Part shown: positions 46,280-56,880 of the stretch, one piece after another
How positions within the stretch are numbered: position 1 is the stretch's first letter
How the letters are laid out: every line of letters begins with the position of its first letter
Assembly (NCBI GenBank): GCA_963575745.1
Contig: CAUYUJ010000374.1
Span: forward strand, 5,001-69,000
Length of the DNA: 64,000 nt
Reading direction: 5' to 3'
Source: Prorocentrum cordatum
Lineage: Eukaryota; Sar; Dinophyceae; Prorocentrales; Prorocentraceae
Translations under genes and position numbers: made by a program
The notes under the pieces: generated by a model
Told to the model about the DNA's origin: nothing
Databases searched by the model: none
The model's input: only the letters and a program-made list of their open reading frames with translations

Positions 46280-46835
46280 TCTTCGCCAGCGCGGTCGAGG
46301 GCTTCGATGCCAGTCTCCTCGCCACCGCTGCCGGGGCCGCCAGAGCCGCTGGCATCCTCGTCAGCACAGCTTGGATCACGCGCGCCACCAGCCTCCCCAG
46401 CGTAGCCGAGAACTTTGCCAGCTCCCTCGTCAGCACAGCCTGGTTCGTCGATGCCACCATCCTCGCCGGTGCCAGCATCCACGTCGGCGCAGCCTGGATC
46501 GCCGAGGCCATCATCCTCACCGGCGACATCGAGATCTTCGCCCCCAGCGTCGTCGCCGCCTCTGCAACCTGGATCACCAGCGCCGACACCCTCGCCAGAG
46601 CAGCCGCGAGCTTCGTTGACGGCGCCCGCAGCCTTGGCCGCCAGCGCCATTGCTCGCAGCTGAGAGTTTCGATGACGGCATCCTCGTGAGCATAGACTGG
46701 ATCACCGGCGCCCGCATCCTCGCCAGCGCAGCCGAGAGCTTCGATGACAGCATCTTCGGCAGCACAGCCTGGATCGCCGACGTCAGTATCCTCGCCAGCG
46801 CAGCCAAGAGCTTTGACGGCTGCATCCTCGTCGCG
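46280..46835. repeat. 39-bp (78-bp dimer) minisatellite, open on both strands
   Basis: Half-units ATCCTCGCCAGCGCAGCC + GAGAGCTTCGATGACAGC and ATCTTCGGCAGCACAGCC + TGGATCGCCGACGTCAGT alternate. The period is a multiple of three, so a 13-residue repeat runs on + (ILASAAESFDDS, STAWIADVS) and on - (ALGCAGED, GDPGCA). The + frame of 45676-46689 and - frames of 45862-46955 cover it. Coding status is undecided. Confidence 0.6.
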
Positions 46836-47329
46836 CCGACGCCGACGTCGACGCCCAGTTCCTCGCCCGACGACGGCCACAATGACGCCCTCCCCGACGG
46901 CCTCCCCGCTGCCCCCTAACTGGCTACCGGCCTGGCGGTCTTCAATTCGCCCCACCCCGCGCCCCTCCTGATTGCCCGCCTCGCCCGCGGTGGTGATGCC
47001 GTGATGACGTCTCCGCGCCCGCCTGCCCCCTCGAGCCGAGTGATGACGTCTCCGCGCCCGCCTTCTCCGCTGAGCACGCGGGCATTTCTCCGCGCCTGGT
47101 GGCGGGCGGACTCGCTCCCGCGCTTGGGCCGCATTCGGAGCTGTCGGCGGATGCGCTGCGCAACTGCGGAGACGAGGACAGGCGAGCGACGCCCTGCGGC
47201 AGCCGGAGCGACGCCCGCAGCTCCCTGCCCTCCCCGCGCGCGCGGGGTGCTCGCGCCAGGGGCTGTCCCCTGGGCCGCTGCGCTGCGCCCTGTCGGGGAT
47301 GGTTTCCTCCCGGATCGCCAGCGATTCTG
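46836..47329. other. GC-rich spacer
   Basis: TGATGACGTCTCCGCGCCCG occurs twice (46998-47020 and 47041-47060). No gene. Confidence 0.45.
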
Positions 47330-47339
47330 ATGAAGTTTA

Positions 47340-47480
47340 AAGTCGGGCCTGTCCCTCTACAGGGGAATCACTCGAAAATAGGAAAATAGTTTCTCGAGTC
47401 TTTTTGGCATCTTTTGAGCATTTTTCGGGTATTTTTAATTTTTCGTCCAAAATCCCCCTGTAGGGGGACACGCCCGACTT
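47340..47480. mobile_element. TIR element (MITE) family T, copy C
   Basis: TIRs AAGTCGGGCCTGTCCCTCTA and GGGGGACACGCCCGACTT. Perfect 8-bp target duplication ATGAAGTT at 47330-47337 and 47483-47490. The AT-rich interior is related to copies A and B (GAGCATTTTTCGGGTATTTT). The shortest complete copy, 141 bp. Confidence 0.9.
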
Positions 47481-47490
47481 AAATGAAGTT

Positions 47491-47933
47491 CTGAGCGTCA
47501 ATTTGCTGTGGAGGATCTGGGTCGCCGAGCACTGGTGCCGGGCCGCGCCCCTCACCGCTCCCAACGGACCTCTCGATCGACGAACTGGCCGAGGAGGCTG
47601 GCTCCTCTTCCTCGTCTCCGTCGCCATCTCCACCTCTCCACTTTGGCCCCAGGAGCGGCAACGCTGTCGCTGGCCCGCCTGAGGCTGACCGTGCGCACCG
47701 TGCTCTGGCGGACAGTGGTGGCTCTGGGCTTCTGCGCAGGTCCGTGCGGCGCCCTCGTGCGGCGCCAGTGACCTCCTGCCGCCCATCCACTTCTCCGCTC
47801 CCCAGCTTCGACACCTCTTCGACACCACCAGCTTTAACACCACCTGCATGCCGATCCCCCGCCCGTGCCTCTTGAGGTCTGATCCCTGGACCTCCCCGGC
47901 CCCCTGCCGCCCCCTCGTGCCCCCTTCTCTCGG
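47491..47933. other. GC-rich spacer
   Basis: Frames of 87-111 codons on both strands without recognisable domains. Confidence 0.4.
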
Positions 47934-48119
47934 GGGCGGAAAAGAGGGGGGTGATGACTGTGGGGGGGTGGATATCATGGCGGGGGCCATGATATCTCCC
48001 CAGATTTCATGGCGCCTCTTCTTGTTTCAACACGTCCCTGGCCCCCCCGCTGGGCCGCGCACATGCCGCAGGCCATGATTTGCACCCCCCCCCTCTTGGA
48101 CGCCCCCCTCTTTGCCGCC
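47934..48119. mobile_element. TIR-like element family W, copy 2
   Basis: GGGGGCGGAAAAGAGGGGGG, GATATCATGGCGGGGGCCAT, TGGCGCCTCTTCTTGTTTCA and CCCCCCTCTTGGACGCCCC in the same order as 38028-38211, with few differences. Confidence 0.85.
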
Positions 48120-48289
48120 CCCGATTCTCCTCCGCCTCCCTGTTCCTCCGGGCGCCACTGCGGCCACGCCTCTCCGGCCGCGCCGCCGCGTCGGCCCGGC
48201 AGCAGGAGGCTCCTCCGGGGGCGCGGCGCTTTCCTGGCGCCGTGGACCGACGCGCACCGAAAGCGCAGCGGTGATGCACCAGCTTCGGG
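48120..48289. other. GC-rich spacer
   Basis: Nothing recognised. Confidence 0.4.
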
Positions 48290-48452
48290 AGGGAGCAAAA
48301 ACACACAGACGCAATGAATCGTCGAGCCCCCAGAAAATAGTTGTGGGAAGATATGGGAAGGGGTGGGGAAGGCAAAAAGCCCAGGAAAAATATAGGGGAA
48401 TCTGGGGAATCTTTTTATTTGTGTGCATCTATTTGCGTGTCCTGGGGCCCCT
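48290..48452 (+). repeat. Dispersed repeat family X, copy 3
   Basis: ACACACAGACGCAATGAATCG, split ACACACAGACG + CAATGAATCG; GATATGGGAAGGGGTGGGGA; TTATTTGTGTGCATCTATTT; CCTGGGGCCCC. Same order as other X copies. Confidence 0.8.
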
Positions 48453-48900
48453 TTACAGCTCCGTGACCCCTGCCGCGCTGCTCTCGGGCCCGGATGCCGC
48501 ACGCGCGCGCGCATGTCGTGTGCTGGGTTTCGGCACGCGGGCAGCCCAGGCGCCCGGGGCGCGGCCCCCCAGCGGTGCTGCACACCCTCCGCCTGCCCCC
48601 GCGCCCACCCGCTGGTTTGCCAGTCGCCCCACCCCGTCTCCTCGACGAGCGAACAACTCACACCCATACCCTTTGGAGGGTCGAAGGGAGGGGAGCTGGC
48701 TATGGGTATTGGTGCGAGTTGTCGGACCCTGGGGGAAGCTCCCGTTCGAGCGGGGACCCCCATCGCGGGAGTGACCTTTGGTGCGGGCTCGTCGGGCGCG
48801 ATGCGGTATAAGCGGCCCGCGCCCTCGGGTTTGGCTCCCTCGCGCCCCCAAGAGCTGCGCACCAAAGGTCCCTCTTACCCAGGGTCACTCTTGCGCCTGG
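48453..48900. mobile_element. Foldback elements related to 38788-39001
   Basis: GACGAGCGAACAACTCACAC + CCATACCC at 48644 pairs with GGGTATTGGTGCGAGTTGTC (about 48703-48722). GGACCCTGGGGGAAGCTCCC and CCGTTCGAGCGGGGACCCCC match 38870-38905. A second hairpin follows: GAGTGACCTTTGGTGCGG (48771) with GCGCACCAAAGGTCCCTC (48856). Confidence 0.65.
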
Positions 48901-49472
48901 CCGACCCGCGCCCACCCGCTGGCTTGCCAGTCGCACCACCCCGTCTCCTCTCCTGCTGGGCCGCCGTGTCGTACGGCTCCCTGCCGCCGTCCGGGGTTGC
49001 CCGCGTTGGCCCTGCCGGCATCTTCCCCCTGGGGGAGCCTTCTCGCGGCTCCTATCCTTCGTGGACGCACCCCCCCTCGCGGGAGCTGCGAGTGTGTCAA
49101 GGGGACGGTGAAGGATAAGTTCGTCGAGCGAGTGTTTTGTGATCTTATGGCGGTAATGATGGGAGTATTTTGGCTTTGCCCGTTCTCAGTTGCTCCCAGT
49201 GTGTTGCGTCGAGTTGTTTGTCATTCTGCATCTTTGCTGCCATTGTGGTGCATCGAATCGCGTAGCATAGATCAACAAAGGGAGAATCGGCTATATCGAA
49301 TACGCCGCACCATCTGCATGCTTCTGGTCGCCTTTGCTTCCCCGGCCTGCGACATCGATTCCGCATTCACCGAGGCAGAGATCCACGAAGCAGCTAATCA
49401 CTTACATGACGTCTGCGGCCAGGGTGACCAGGCAGACAATCAACCAGGCAGACCACAACAGCCAAACCAACC
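48901..49472. other. Spacer, less GC-rich from 49100
   Basis: GACCCGCGCCCACCCGCTGG (about 48903) repeats text at 48597. 49100-49430 has lower GC and is open on + (within 48778-49545) and on - (49145-49366, 73 codons). Neither translation shows a domain I recognise. Confidence 0.4.
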
Positions 49473-49520
49473 AACCAGACTTACGTCGGGCCTGTCCCTC
49501 TACAAGGGGGAATATTCAAA

Positions 49521-50227
49521 ATTATCCCAGTGCGACCCTACCTAGGAGTTGGAGCCCCTAGGAAAGCAGCATTAGTAGTAACAGTAAAGCTAAGCTAAAA
49601 CTAAGCTACAGCTAAGCTACAGCTAAGCTAAAGCTAAGCTAAAGCTAAAGCTAAAGCTAAAGCTAAAGCTAAAGCTAAAGCTAAAGCTAAGCTAAAGCTA
49701 AGCTAAAGCTAAGCTAAAGCTAAGCTAAAGCTAAGCTACAGCTAAGCTAAAGCTAAGCTAAAGCTGAGCTACAGCTGAGCTACAGCTAAGCTAAAGCTAA
49801 GCTAAGCTAAAGCTAAAGCTAAAGCTAAAGCTAAAGCTAAAGCTAAGCTAAAACTAAGCTGAAGCTAAGCCAAAGCTAAGCTAAAGCTAAGCTAACGCTA
49901 AGCTCACGCTAAGCTGAAGCTAAGATGAAGCTAAGCCAACGCTAAGCTAAAGTTAAGCTAAAGCTAAGCTAAAGCTAAGCTAAAGCTAAGCTAAAGCTAA
50001 GCTAAAGTTAAGCTACAGCTAAGCTAAAGCTAAGCTAAAGCTAAGCTAAAGCTAAGCTAAAGCTAAAGCTAATGCTAAAGCTAAAGCTAAAGCTAAAGCT
50101 AAAGCTCCCAAGGGACTGGGGGGAACCGCGGGGCGGGGACTGGGGGAACCGCCCAGGGCGCTTTCCACTGCCCGGCCCCTTTAAGCTAGAGAGTAAGAAC
50201 CGTTCTAGGCAGAGCCTAGGTAGGGAA
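49521..50227 (+). repeat. AGCTAA cassette, copy 2
   Basis: Head ATTATCCCAGTGCGACCCTA, long AGCTAAGCTAA minisatellite (about 500 bp, partly as AGCTAA hexamers), tail ending CCTAGGTAGGGA. The best example of the inverse ends CCCTACCTAGG / CCTAGGTAGGG. Confidence 0.9.
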
Positions 50228-50235
50228 ATAATAGG

Positions 50236-50827
50236 ATTATCCCAGTGCGACCCTACCTAGGAGTTGGACCCCCTAGGAAAGCAGCATTAGTAGTAACAGT
50301 AACGCTAAGCTAAAGCTAAGCTAAAGCTAAACTAAAGCTGAGCTAAAGCTAAGCCACAGCTAAGCTAAAGTTAAGCTAAAGCTAAGCTAAAGCTAAGCTA
50401 AAGCTAAGCTAAAGCTAAGCTAAAGCTGAGCAACTGCTCAGCTAAAGCTAAGCTACAGCTAAGCCAAAGCTAAGCTAAAGCTGAGCTAAGCTCAAGCTAA
50501 GCTAAAGCTAAGCTAAAGCTAAGCTAAAGCTAAGCTACAGCTAAGCTCAAGCTAAGCTAAAGCTAAGCTAAAGCTAAGCTAAAGCTAAGCTAAACGCTAA
50601 GCGAAAAGCTAAGCGAAACGCTAAGCTAAAGCTAAGCTACAGCTAAGCTAAAGCTAAGCTAAAGCGAAGCTAAAGCTAAAGCTAAAGCTAAAGCTAAAGC
50701 TAAAGCTCCCAGGGGACTGGGGGGAACCGCTCCCAGGGGACTGGGGGAACCGCCCGGGGTGCTTTCCACTGCCCAGCCCCCTTAAGCTAGAGAGTAAGAA
50801 CCCTTCTAAGCAGAGCCTAGGTAGGGG
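50236..50827 (+). repeat. AGCTAA cassette, copy 3
   Basis: Same head and tail as copy 2; the tail block CTCCCAGGGGACTGGGGG is duplicated. It starts 9 bp after copy 2 ends. Confidence 0.9.
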
Positions 50828-50894
50828 AAAATAGTCTGGGGACTATTTCTAGAGTTATATATATGTGTGTGTGTTTAAAAAATGCATCAGTATT

Positions 50895-51510
50895 ATTATC
50901 CCAGTGCGACCCTACCTAGGAGTTGGAACCCCTAGGAAAGCAGCATTAGTAGTAACAGTAACGCTAAGCTAAAGCTAAGCTAAAGCTAAGCTAAAGCTAA
51001 ACTAAAGCTAAGCTAAAGCTAAGCTAAAGCTAAGCTACAGCTAAGCTAAAACTAAGCTAAAGCTAAGCTAAAGCTAAGCTAAAGCTAAGCTAAAGCTGAG
51101 CAACAGCTAAGCGAAAGCTAAGCTACAGCTGAGCTAAATATAAGCTAAAGCTAAGCTCAAGCTAAGCTCAAGCTAAGCTAAAGCTAAGCTAAAGCTAAGC
51201 TAAATCTAAGCTAAAGCTAAGCTAAAGCTAAGCTACAGCTAAGCTAAAGCTAAGCTAAACGCTAAGCGAAAAGCTAAGCTAAAGCTAAGCTAAAGCTAAA
51301 CTAAAGCTAAAGCTAAAGCTAAGCTAAAGCTAAGCTAAAGCTAAAGCTAAAGCTAAAGCTAAAGCCAAAGCTAAAGCTAAAGCTAAAGCTCCCAGGGGAC
51401 TGGGGGGAACCGCTCCCAGGGGACTGGGGGAACCCCCCGGGGCGCTTTCCACTGCCCGGCCCCTTTAAGCTAGAGAGTAAGAACCCTTCTAGGCAGAGCC
51501 TAGGTAGGGA
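50895..51510 (+). repeat. AGCTAA cassette, copy 4
   Basis: Same head and tail, including the duplicated CTCCCAGGGGACTGGGGG block seen in copy 3, so copies 3 and 4 are closest relatives. It is separated from copy 3 by 67 bp that include family-T interior sequence. Confidence 0.9.
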
Positions 51511-51621
51511 ATTATTATTATTATTACTTTATTATTATTATTATTATTATTATTATAATATTATTATTACTATTATTATTATTGTTATTATCATTCTAAT
51601 AATAATTATTATTACTATTAG

Positions 51622-51658
<37 letters not shown>

Positions 51659-51660
51659 GT
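51511..51660. repeat. (ATT)n microsatellite
   Basis: ATT repeat with a few variants, between cassette copy 4 and the right end of family-T copy E. Confidence 0.95.
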
Positions 51661-51767
51661 AGACAAATAATGACATAACAAGTATGTACTCATAGATACC
51701 ATTTTGACGTATTTGTTTCGTCGAAGAAATCACCCTGTAGGGGGACACGCCCGACTTAAAACCAGAT

Positions 51768-51892
51768 CCAAAGCCCTGCCTGCCGTGCGCGCTCGCGCTC
51801 TCCTCCGCGCCCCGCTCGGCCAGCCGCCCTCGGCCGCTCCTCCCCTCCAGCCCGCCGCCCCCTTTGCCGCCTGTCGCCTCTCCGCCTGAATT
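51768..51892. other. GC-rich spacer
   Basis: Nothing recognised. Confidence 0.4.
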
Positions 51893-52045
51893 CAGGAGGG
51901 ACAGAGACACACCGACACAACTAATCGTCGATTGCCCAGAAAATATGGGAAAGTATGGGAAGTGGGGGGGAAGACAAAAGCCCAGAAAATATGGGAAAAT
52001 GTGGGGGATCTGGTTATGTGTGTTTATCTATTTGTGTGTCCCACC
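51893..52045 (+). repeat. Dispersed repeat family X, copy 4
   Basis: GACACACCGACACAACTAAT, AAATATGGGAAAGTATGGGA, GTGGGGGGGAAGACA, TCTATTTGTGTGTCCC. Same order as the other copies. Confidence 0.85.
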
Positions 52046-52828
52046 CAGTTCCCCTTCATCAATGCCCCCTGGGCTGGCTTCCGCCGGCCCCTCTTCGGCA
52101 CCCCGGGCCCCTCCTCGCGGATGGGTGCCCAGTCCGCCCTTCCTGAGTTGTCGGAGGTTGACAGACCTCCTACCCTGACGCGTCGATTAGCGAAGTGGCC
52201 GTTCTCGGTTCGCGAAAGGGCGTCGAGGCCGTCATTTTGGCGGGTCCAGGTCCGTCGGTTTCGGTCCTTGGTCGTTTTCACTAAAGGGTGGTTTACTAAA
52301 GGGAGGTTTGTCCACCGCCGAGGTTGCCTCCTCGGCCGCCGCCGTCTCCAGCGCGCCGCTTGGCGTGCCAGCTGCTGCTGCAGCGCTGCCTGAGACCCCT
52401 CTGCGGCTCGGCGCCGCCTCTACTGCCAGGTCTGCCACGGCCTCCGTGCCTCTCCTCCCCTCCTCCCTTTGTGCCCCCCTGCCTGCGTTTGGCTGGCATC
52501 GGCGCCTGCTCACCGTAGGCCCGTGCCCCTTTTGCCCCTCCTCGGGCTTCCAGGCCGATCTCGGTCTTCTGGTCGTTCCACGCTGTTCGTTCGCTCCTTC
52601 AGCCATCCTGTCCTGGATGGCTTATGGCACCCTCCACCGCACCGTATTCTCGTCCTCCCACCGTCCCCCTTGCCATCCACGCCTGGATGGCTTGTGGCTG
52701 ACGGCGGCAGCGGGACCCTAAGCGGTCTCCGAGGGCTCGGGCGCACTTAGTCGCGCGCACGCGTTTGCAGCTTTCCGGCCTTTTCCGCCCTGCCGCTGCA
52801 CGCGAGGCCGCGGCGCCAAAAAGCGGTG
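52046..52828. other. GC-rich spacer
   Basis: Frames of 78-165 codons on both strands. CATCCTGTCCTGGATGGCTTATGGC-like and CATCCACGCCTGGATGGCTTGTGGC-like text (about 52605 and 52675) is a 70-bp-spaced direct repeat. No recognised gene. Confidence 0.45.
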
Positions 52829-52831
52829 TGT

Positions 52832-52906
<75 letters not shown>

Positions 52907-52968
52907 TGTGTGTGCGCGTGCGTGCGTGCGTGTGTGTGCGCCCGTGTGTGTGTGTGTGTGTGTGTTCG
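52829..52968. repeat. (GT)n/(GCGT)n alternating tract
   Basis: GTGTGT then GCGTGCGT then GTGT; continuous pyrimidine-purine alternation with Z-DNA potential. Confidence 0.95.
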
Positions 52969-53122
52969 TCTGGAAGCCCCCCGAAGAGTATGTGCCGACT
53001 GGGGTCCTCGCAACGCTCGCCGGCCGCCGCTGCCTGGAAGGGTGGCGGGGAGGAGGAGGAGGAGAAGGAGGAGGAGGAGGAGGAATAATAACACATAGTA
53101 AGAGGACTACTTCTACTACTTT

Positions 53123-53190
<68 letters not shown>

Positions 53191-53221
53191 GTACTAGTAC
53201 TAGTACTACTACTACTACTAG

Positions 53222-53257
<36 letters not shown>

Positions 53258-53262
53258 CACTA

Positions 53263-53297
<35 letters not shown>

Positions 53298-53584
53298 GCT
53301 ACTACTACTGCTACTACTACTACTATCACTACTTCAACCCGATCGTAGTACAAATAATGAGAATGTTAACATCCATATTCGTAAATCTATCAGTAATCGT
53401 GGTAAGGGGACGAGTGATTGTAGCATGAGTAGGTATATACATGTACCTATCACCAATGCCACTAACAATAACATTAATTAGACCATTACTACTAGCAGTA
53501 GTAAGAGTACTAACAATACTATTAATCATACTGATACTAGTAATAATGATACGAACGTTGCCAGCTTTAGTATTAGTACTCATA
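52969..53584. repeat. (GGA)n, (TAC)n and its decayed continuation
   Basis: GGA at 53048-53085 and TAC/ACT at 53105-53335. 53336-53584 is AT-rich, with CTA, GTA and ACT words recurring every three bases, and looks like a decayed TAC tract. Confidence 0.75.
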
Positions 53585-54142
53585 CATCCCCAGGACGACA
53601 GTTTTTTTCCTCTTGGGCCCGGAACGACGGTGTGAAGTCTTCAGCAGACCCGTATGAGATAACCGCCGTCGGATCTCATGAAGCTCGCGCGGATCAAAAT
53701 GTGGCTTTGGTGTTTGTTTCGGTGGATCCGATTTCCGTCCGTACGGATCCGATTTCGGATTAGATGGATCCGTGTCCAGTCTCATTTGTTACGGCGGATC
53801 CGATTTCTACCCTGTTTTTTAAATTTCTATTTTTAAATTATACCAGGAGACCGGAAGAAATCGGATCCGCGGACCCCGCAAACCGCCCGTGTTAAGATTC
53901 TATGGGGGAGGGGGGTTCGGTAATCAACTTTCCACGATGGGCCCTGCGTCGTCTCGCGCACTCCCATCAACTCCCCGCGCGAGCGGGCCCCATTCAACAT
54001 GAATACCTACAGCCCTCCCCCCCCCCCCGGTTGCTGCAAACAGCTCGTCCGGTCGCCGTCCGTTCGGCGGCGCCGACGTTGTCTCGCGAACTCTTCATGG
54101 CCATTTTCACCTCAAGAGGAAAATCTTTCGTCCTGCGTAAGT
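53585..54142 (+). repeat. Left direct repeat (about 0.56 kb) bracketing a tandem array
   Basis: Begins CATCCCCAGGACGA and ends CGTCCTGCGTAAGT. Nearly identical to 55332-55862, apart from about 27 extra bases (TTTTTAAATTATACCAGGAG region near 53830). It contains several GGATCCGATTTC words and, at 54101-54116, CCATTTTCACCTCAAG, which resembles the 3' part of the spliced leader. Confidence 0.9.
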
Positions 54143-55331
54143 GCGTTTCGGCCCTGCGTCTCCTCACCCAACGGACTGCCTGTGAGATGTGGTGTCGGCT
54201 GTGTGCGTCGGCTACGCGGTAACCAACAAATCCGAAGTGCGTTTCGGCCCTGCGTCTCCACACCCGACGGACTGCCTGTGAGATGTGGTGTCGGCTGTGT
54301 GGTAACCGACAACGGACTGCCTGTGAGATGTGGTGTGTCGGCTACGGGGTAACCAACAAATCCGAAGGCCAAAACGCTGCGTTTCGGCCCTGCGTCTCCT
54401 CACCCAACGGACTGCCTGTGAGATGTGGTGTCGGCTGTGTGCGTCGGCTACGTGGTAACCAACAAATCCGAAGTGCGTTTCGGCCCTGCGTCTCCTCACC
54501 CGACGGACTGCCTGTGAGATGTGGTGTCGGCTGTGTGGTAACCGACAACGGAGTGCCTGTGAGATGTGGTGTGTCGGCTACGTGGTAACCAACAAATCCG
54601 AAGGCCAAAACGCTCATGCGTTTCGGCCCTGCGTCTCCTCACCCAACGGACTGCTTGTGAGATGTGGTGTCGGCTGTGTGCGTCGGCTACGCGGTAACCG
54701 ACAAATCCGAAGTGCGTTTCGGCCCTGCGTCTCCTCACCCGACGGACTGCCTGTGAGATGTGGTGTCGGCTGTGTGGTAACCGACAACGGACTGCCTGTG
54801 AGATGTGGTGTGTCGGCTACGTGGTAGCCAACAAATCCGAAGGCCAAAACGCTCATGCGTTTCGGCCCTGCGTCTCCTCACCCAACGGACTGCCTGTGAG
54901 ATGTGGTGTCGGCTGTGTGTGTCGGCTACGCGGTAACCAACAAATCCGAAGTGCGTTTCGGCACTGCGTCTCCTCACCCGACGGACTGCCTGTGAGATGT
55001 GGTGTCGGCTGTGTGGTAACCGACAACGGACTGCCTGTGAGATGTGGTGTGTCGGCTACGTGGTAACCAACAAATCCGAAGGCCAAAACGCTCATGCGTT
55101 TCGGCCCTGCGTCTCCTCACCCAACGGACTGCCTGTGAGATGTGGTGTCGGCTGTGTGTGTCGGCTACGCGGTAACCAACAAATCCGAAGTGCGTTTCGG
55201 CCCTGCGTCTCCTCACCCGACGGATTGCCTGTGAGATGTGGTGTCGGCTGTGTGGTAACCGACAACGGACTGCCTGTGAGATGTGGTGTGTCGGCTACGT
55301 GGTAATCAACAAATCCGAGGGCCAAAACGCT
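54143..55331 (+). repeat. 239-bp tandem repeat array (about five units)
   Basis: Each 239-bp unit contains three sub-repeats around ACGGACTGCCTGTGAGATGT, separated by GCGTTTCGGCCCTGCGTCTC and GGTAACCAACAAATCCGAAG. Open frames repeat with the same spacing on both strands (for example 54519, 54758 and 54997 on +). The units are very similar, so expansion is recent. Confidence 0.95.
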
Positions 55332-55862
55332 CATCCCCAGGACGAAAGTTTTTTCCTCTTGGGCCTGGAACGACAGTGTGAAGTCTTCAGCAGACCCGTA
55401 TGAGATAACCGCCGTCGGATCTCATGAAGCCCGCGCGGATCCAAATGTGGCTTTGGTGTTTGTTTCGGTGGATCCGATTTCCGTCCGTACGGATCCGATT
55501 TCGGATTCGTTGGATCCGTGTCCAGTCTCATTTGTTACGGCGGATCCGATTTCTACCCTGTTTTTTAAATTTCTAGAAGAAATCGGATCCGCGGACCCCG
55601 CAAACCGCCCGTGTTAAGATTCTATGGGGGAGGGGGGTTCGGTAATCAACTTTCCACGATGGGCCCTGCGTCGTCTCGCGCACTCCCATCAACTCCCCGC
55701 GCGAGCGGGCCCCATTCAACATGAATACCTACATCCCTCCCCCCCACTGGTTGCTGCAAACAGCTCGTCCGGTCGCCGTCCGTTCGGCGGGGCCGACGTT
55801 GTTTCGCGAACTCTTCATGGCCATTTTCACCTCAAGAGGAACATCTTTCGTCCCGCGTAAGT
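55332..55862 (+). repeat. Right direct repeat (about 0.53 kb)
   Basis: Second copy of 53585-54142, lacking about 27 bp. It ends CGTCCCGCGTAAGT, after which the sequence is unrelated. The pair plus the array looks either like an LTR-type arrangement or one large tandem unit repeated 1.3 times. No TG...CA termini, primer site or coding region are seen. Confidence 0.9.
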
Positions 55863-56660
55863 ATTTCTCATATTAGTTCTAATAGTATACATATAACGGG
55901 GGACCGGGTCCGGGGGCCCGGGGCCGGGACCTCGACCGCAAATGTGGGTTCCGGGGGGCCCGGAGGCTCGTCGGGGCTTGCCGGAGGCCTCCCCGGTCAG
56001 ACAAGAGGGCCCCGGAAACGCTCAAGACGGCCCAAGAAACTTCCAAGAGGCCTCCAAGAGGGCTCCGAGATGCTGAAGATGGCCTCCAGACGTCCAAGGA
56101 CGCCCCCAAGAGGCCCCAAGAAGCCTCCAACATGCGTCCCAAGAGGGCCCCTAGACGCAAAATTGGCCCATTCCCTTCGTAAAACGTACATTTTCAACAA
56201 AGTTGCCTTTTGGGCTTTCCGACGTTACAGGACGGCCCAAGAGGCGCCCAAGACCGCCCCAAGACGGCCCAAGAAGCTTCCAAGAGGGCCCCAGGACAGC
56301 CCAAGAGGGCCCCAAGACGGCCCAAGAGGCGCCCAAGATGGCCCAAGAGGGCCCCAAGACGGGCCCAAGAGGGGGCCCAGAGGGGGACCACGAACCGCAA
56401 GCTCGAGCCTTCCGCCCCAAGAGGCCGCCAGGAGGCCCCCAAGGAGGCCCCTCAAGAGGCCCCAGGAGACCCCCAAGAGGCCCAAAGGAGGCCCCGAGAA
56501 GCCCCAAATCGGCCCCCCAAATGCTTCGAACCTGCTTCCAGGAGGCCCCCGACAGGTTCAGAGGCTCCCAAGAAGCTACGTCAAACTCCCAGCGAGCGGC
56601 CGGACGAGGCCCCCCAAAAAATCCCAAGAGGGTTCCAGTATTTGTATCCTTCAGCGCTCT
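55863..56660 (+). repeat. CCAAGAGG-family minisatellite, copy 2
   Basis: GCCCAAGAGGGCCCCAAGAC-type units with irregular 11-18 bp spacing. A second start at about 56205 has TTTTGGGCTTTCCGACGTTA, like copy 1 at 31450. The - strand reads LGPSWGPLGALLG-type repeats and the + strand APRRPKRRPR-type repeats; neither is convincing as a gene. Confidence 0.8.
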
Positions 56661-56880
56661 CTGGCCTTCTTTCCCCTGCCCCCTTCCCTGCGACTTTCGT
56701 TGACTCAAGCTCGCCTCCTCTCCATTTCCTCTCTCTGCCTCTCTATCTCTCTCTCTGTCTTCTTCTCTCTCTCTCTCTCTCCATTTTTTTTTTTTTGTTT
56801 TCTCTCTCTCTCTCTCTCCTTCGCTCTCTGTCTGTCTGTCTCTCTCTCTCTCTCCCTCTCTTTCTCTCTCTTTCTCTTTC
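56661..56880. repeat. (CT)n tracts
   Basis: CT/TCTG repeats with a T12 run near 56785. Confidence 0.85.

Larger units (their letters stand above)
49483..51757. mobile_element. TIR element family T, copy E, carrying three AGCTAA cassettes
   Basis: Left TIR CGTCGGGCCTGTCCCTCTAC at 49484 and right TIR CCTGTAGGGGGACACGCCCG ending 51757. Target duplication AACCAGAC (49473-49480) and AACCAGAT (51760-51767), 7/8. The family-T interior survives as AATATTCAAA (49511), AATAGTCTGGGGACTATT (50830) and the right end. The rest is cassettes and an ATT microsatellite. Confidence 0.85.

Noticed and set aside
49145-49366. 73-codon frame on the - strand as a retroelement fragment
   Set aside because: It looks protein-like but I could match it to no motif; the overlapping + frame is also open.
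53349-53584. Stretch that reads like a hydrophobic mitochondrial protein if TGA were Trp
   Set aside because: It directly continues a TAC tract. In another phase it is plainly decayed ACT/AGT/AAT repeats, and dinoflagellate mitochondria are not known to read TGA as Trp.
53585-55862. A classical LTR retrotransposon
   Set aside because: The direct repeats lack TG...CA ends, no primer-binding site or polypurine tract was found, and the interior is only a 239-bp tandem array.
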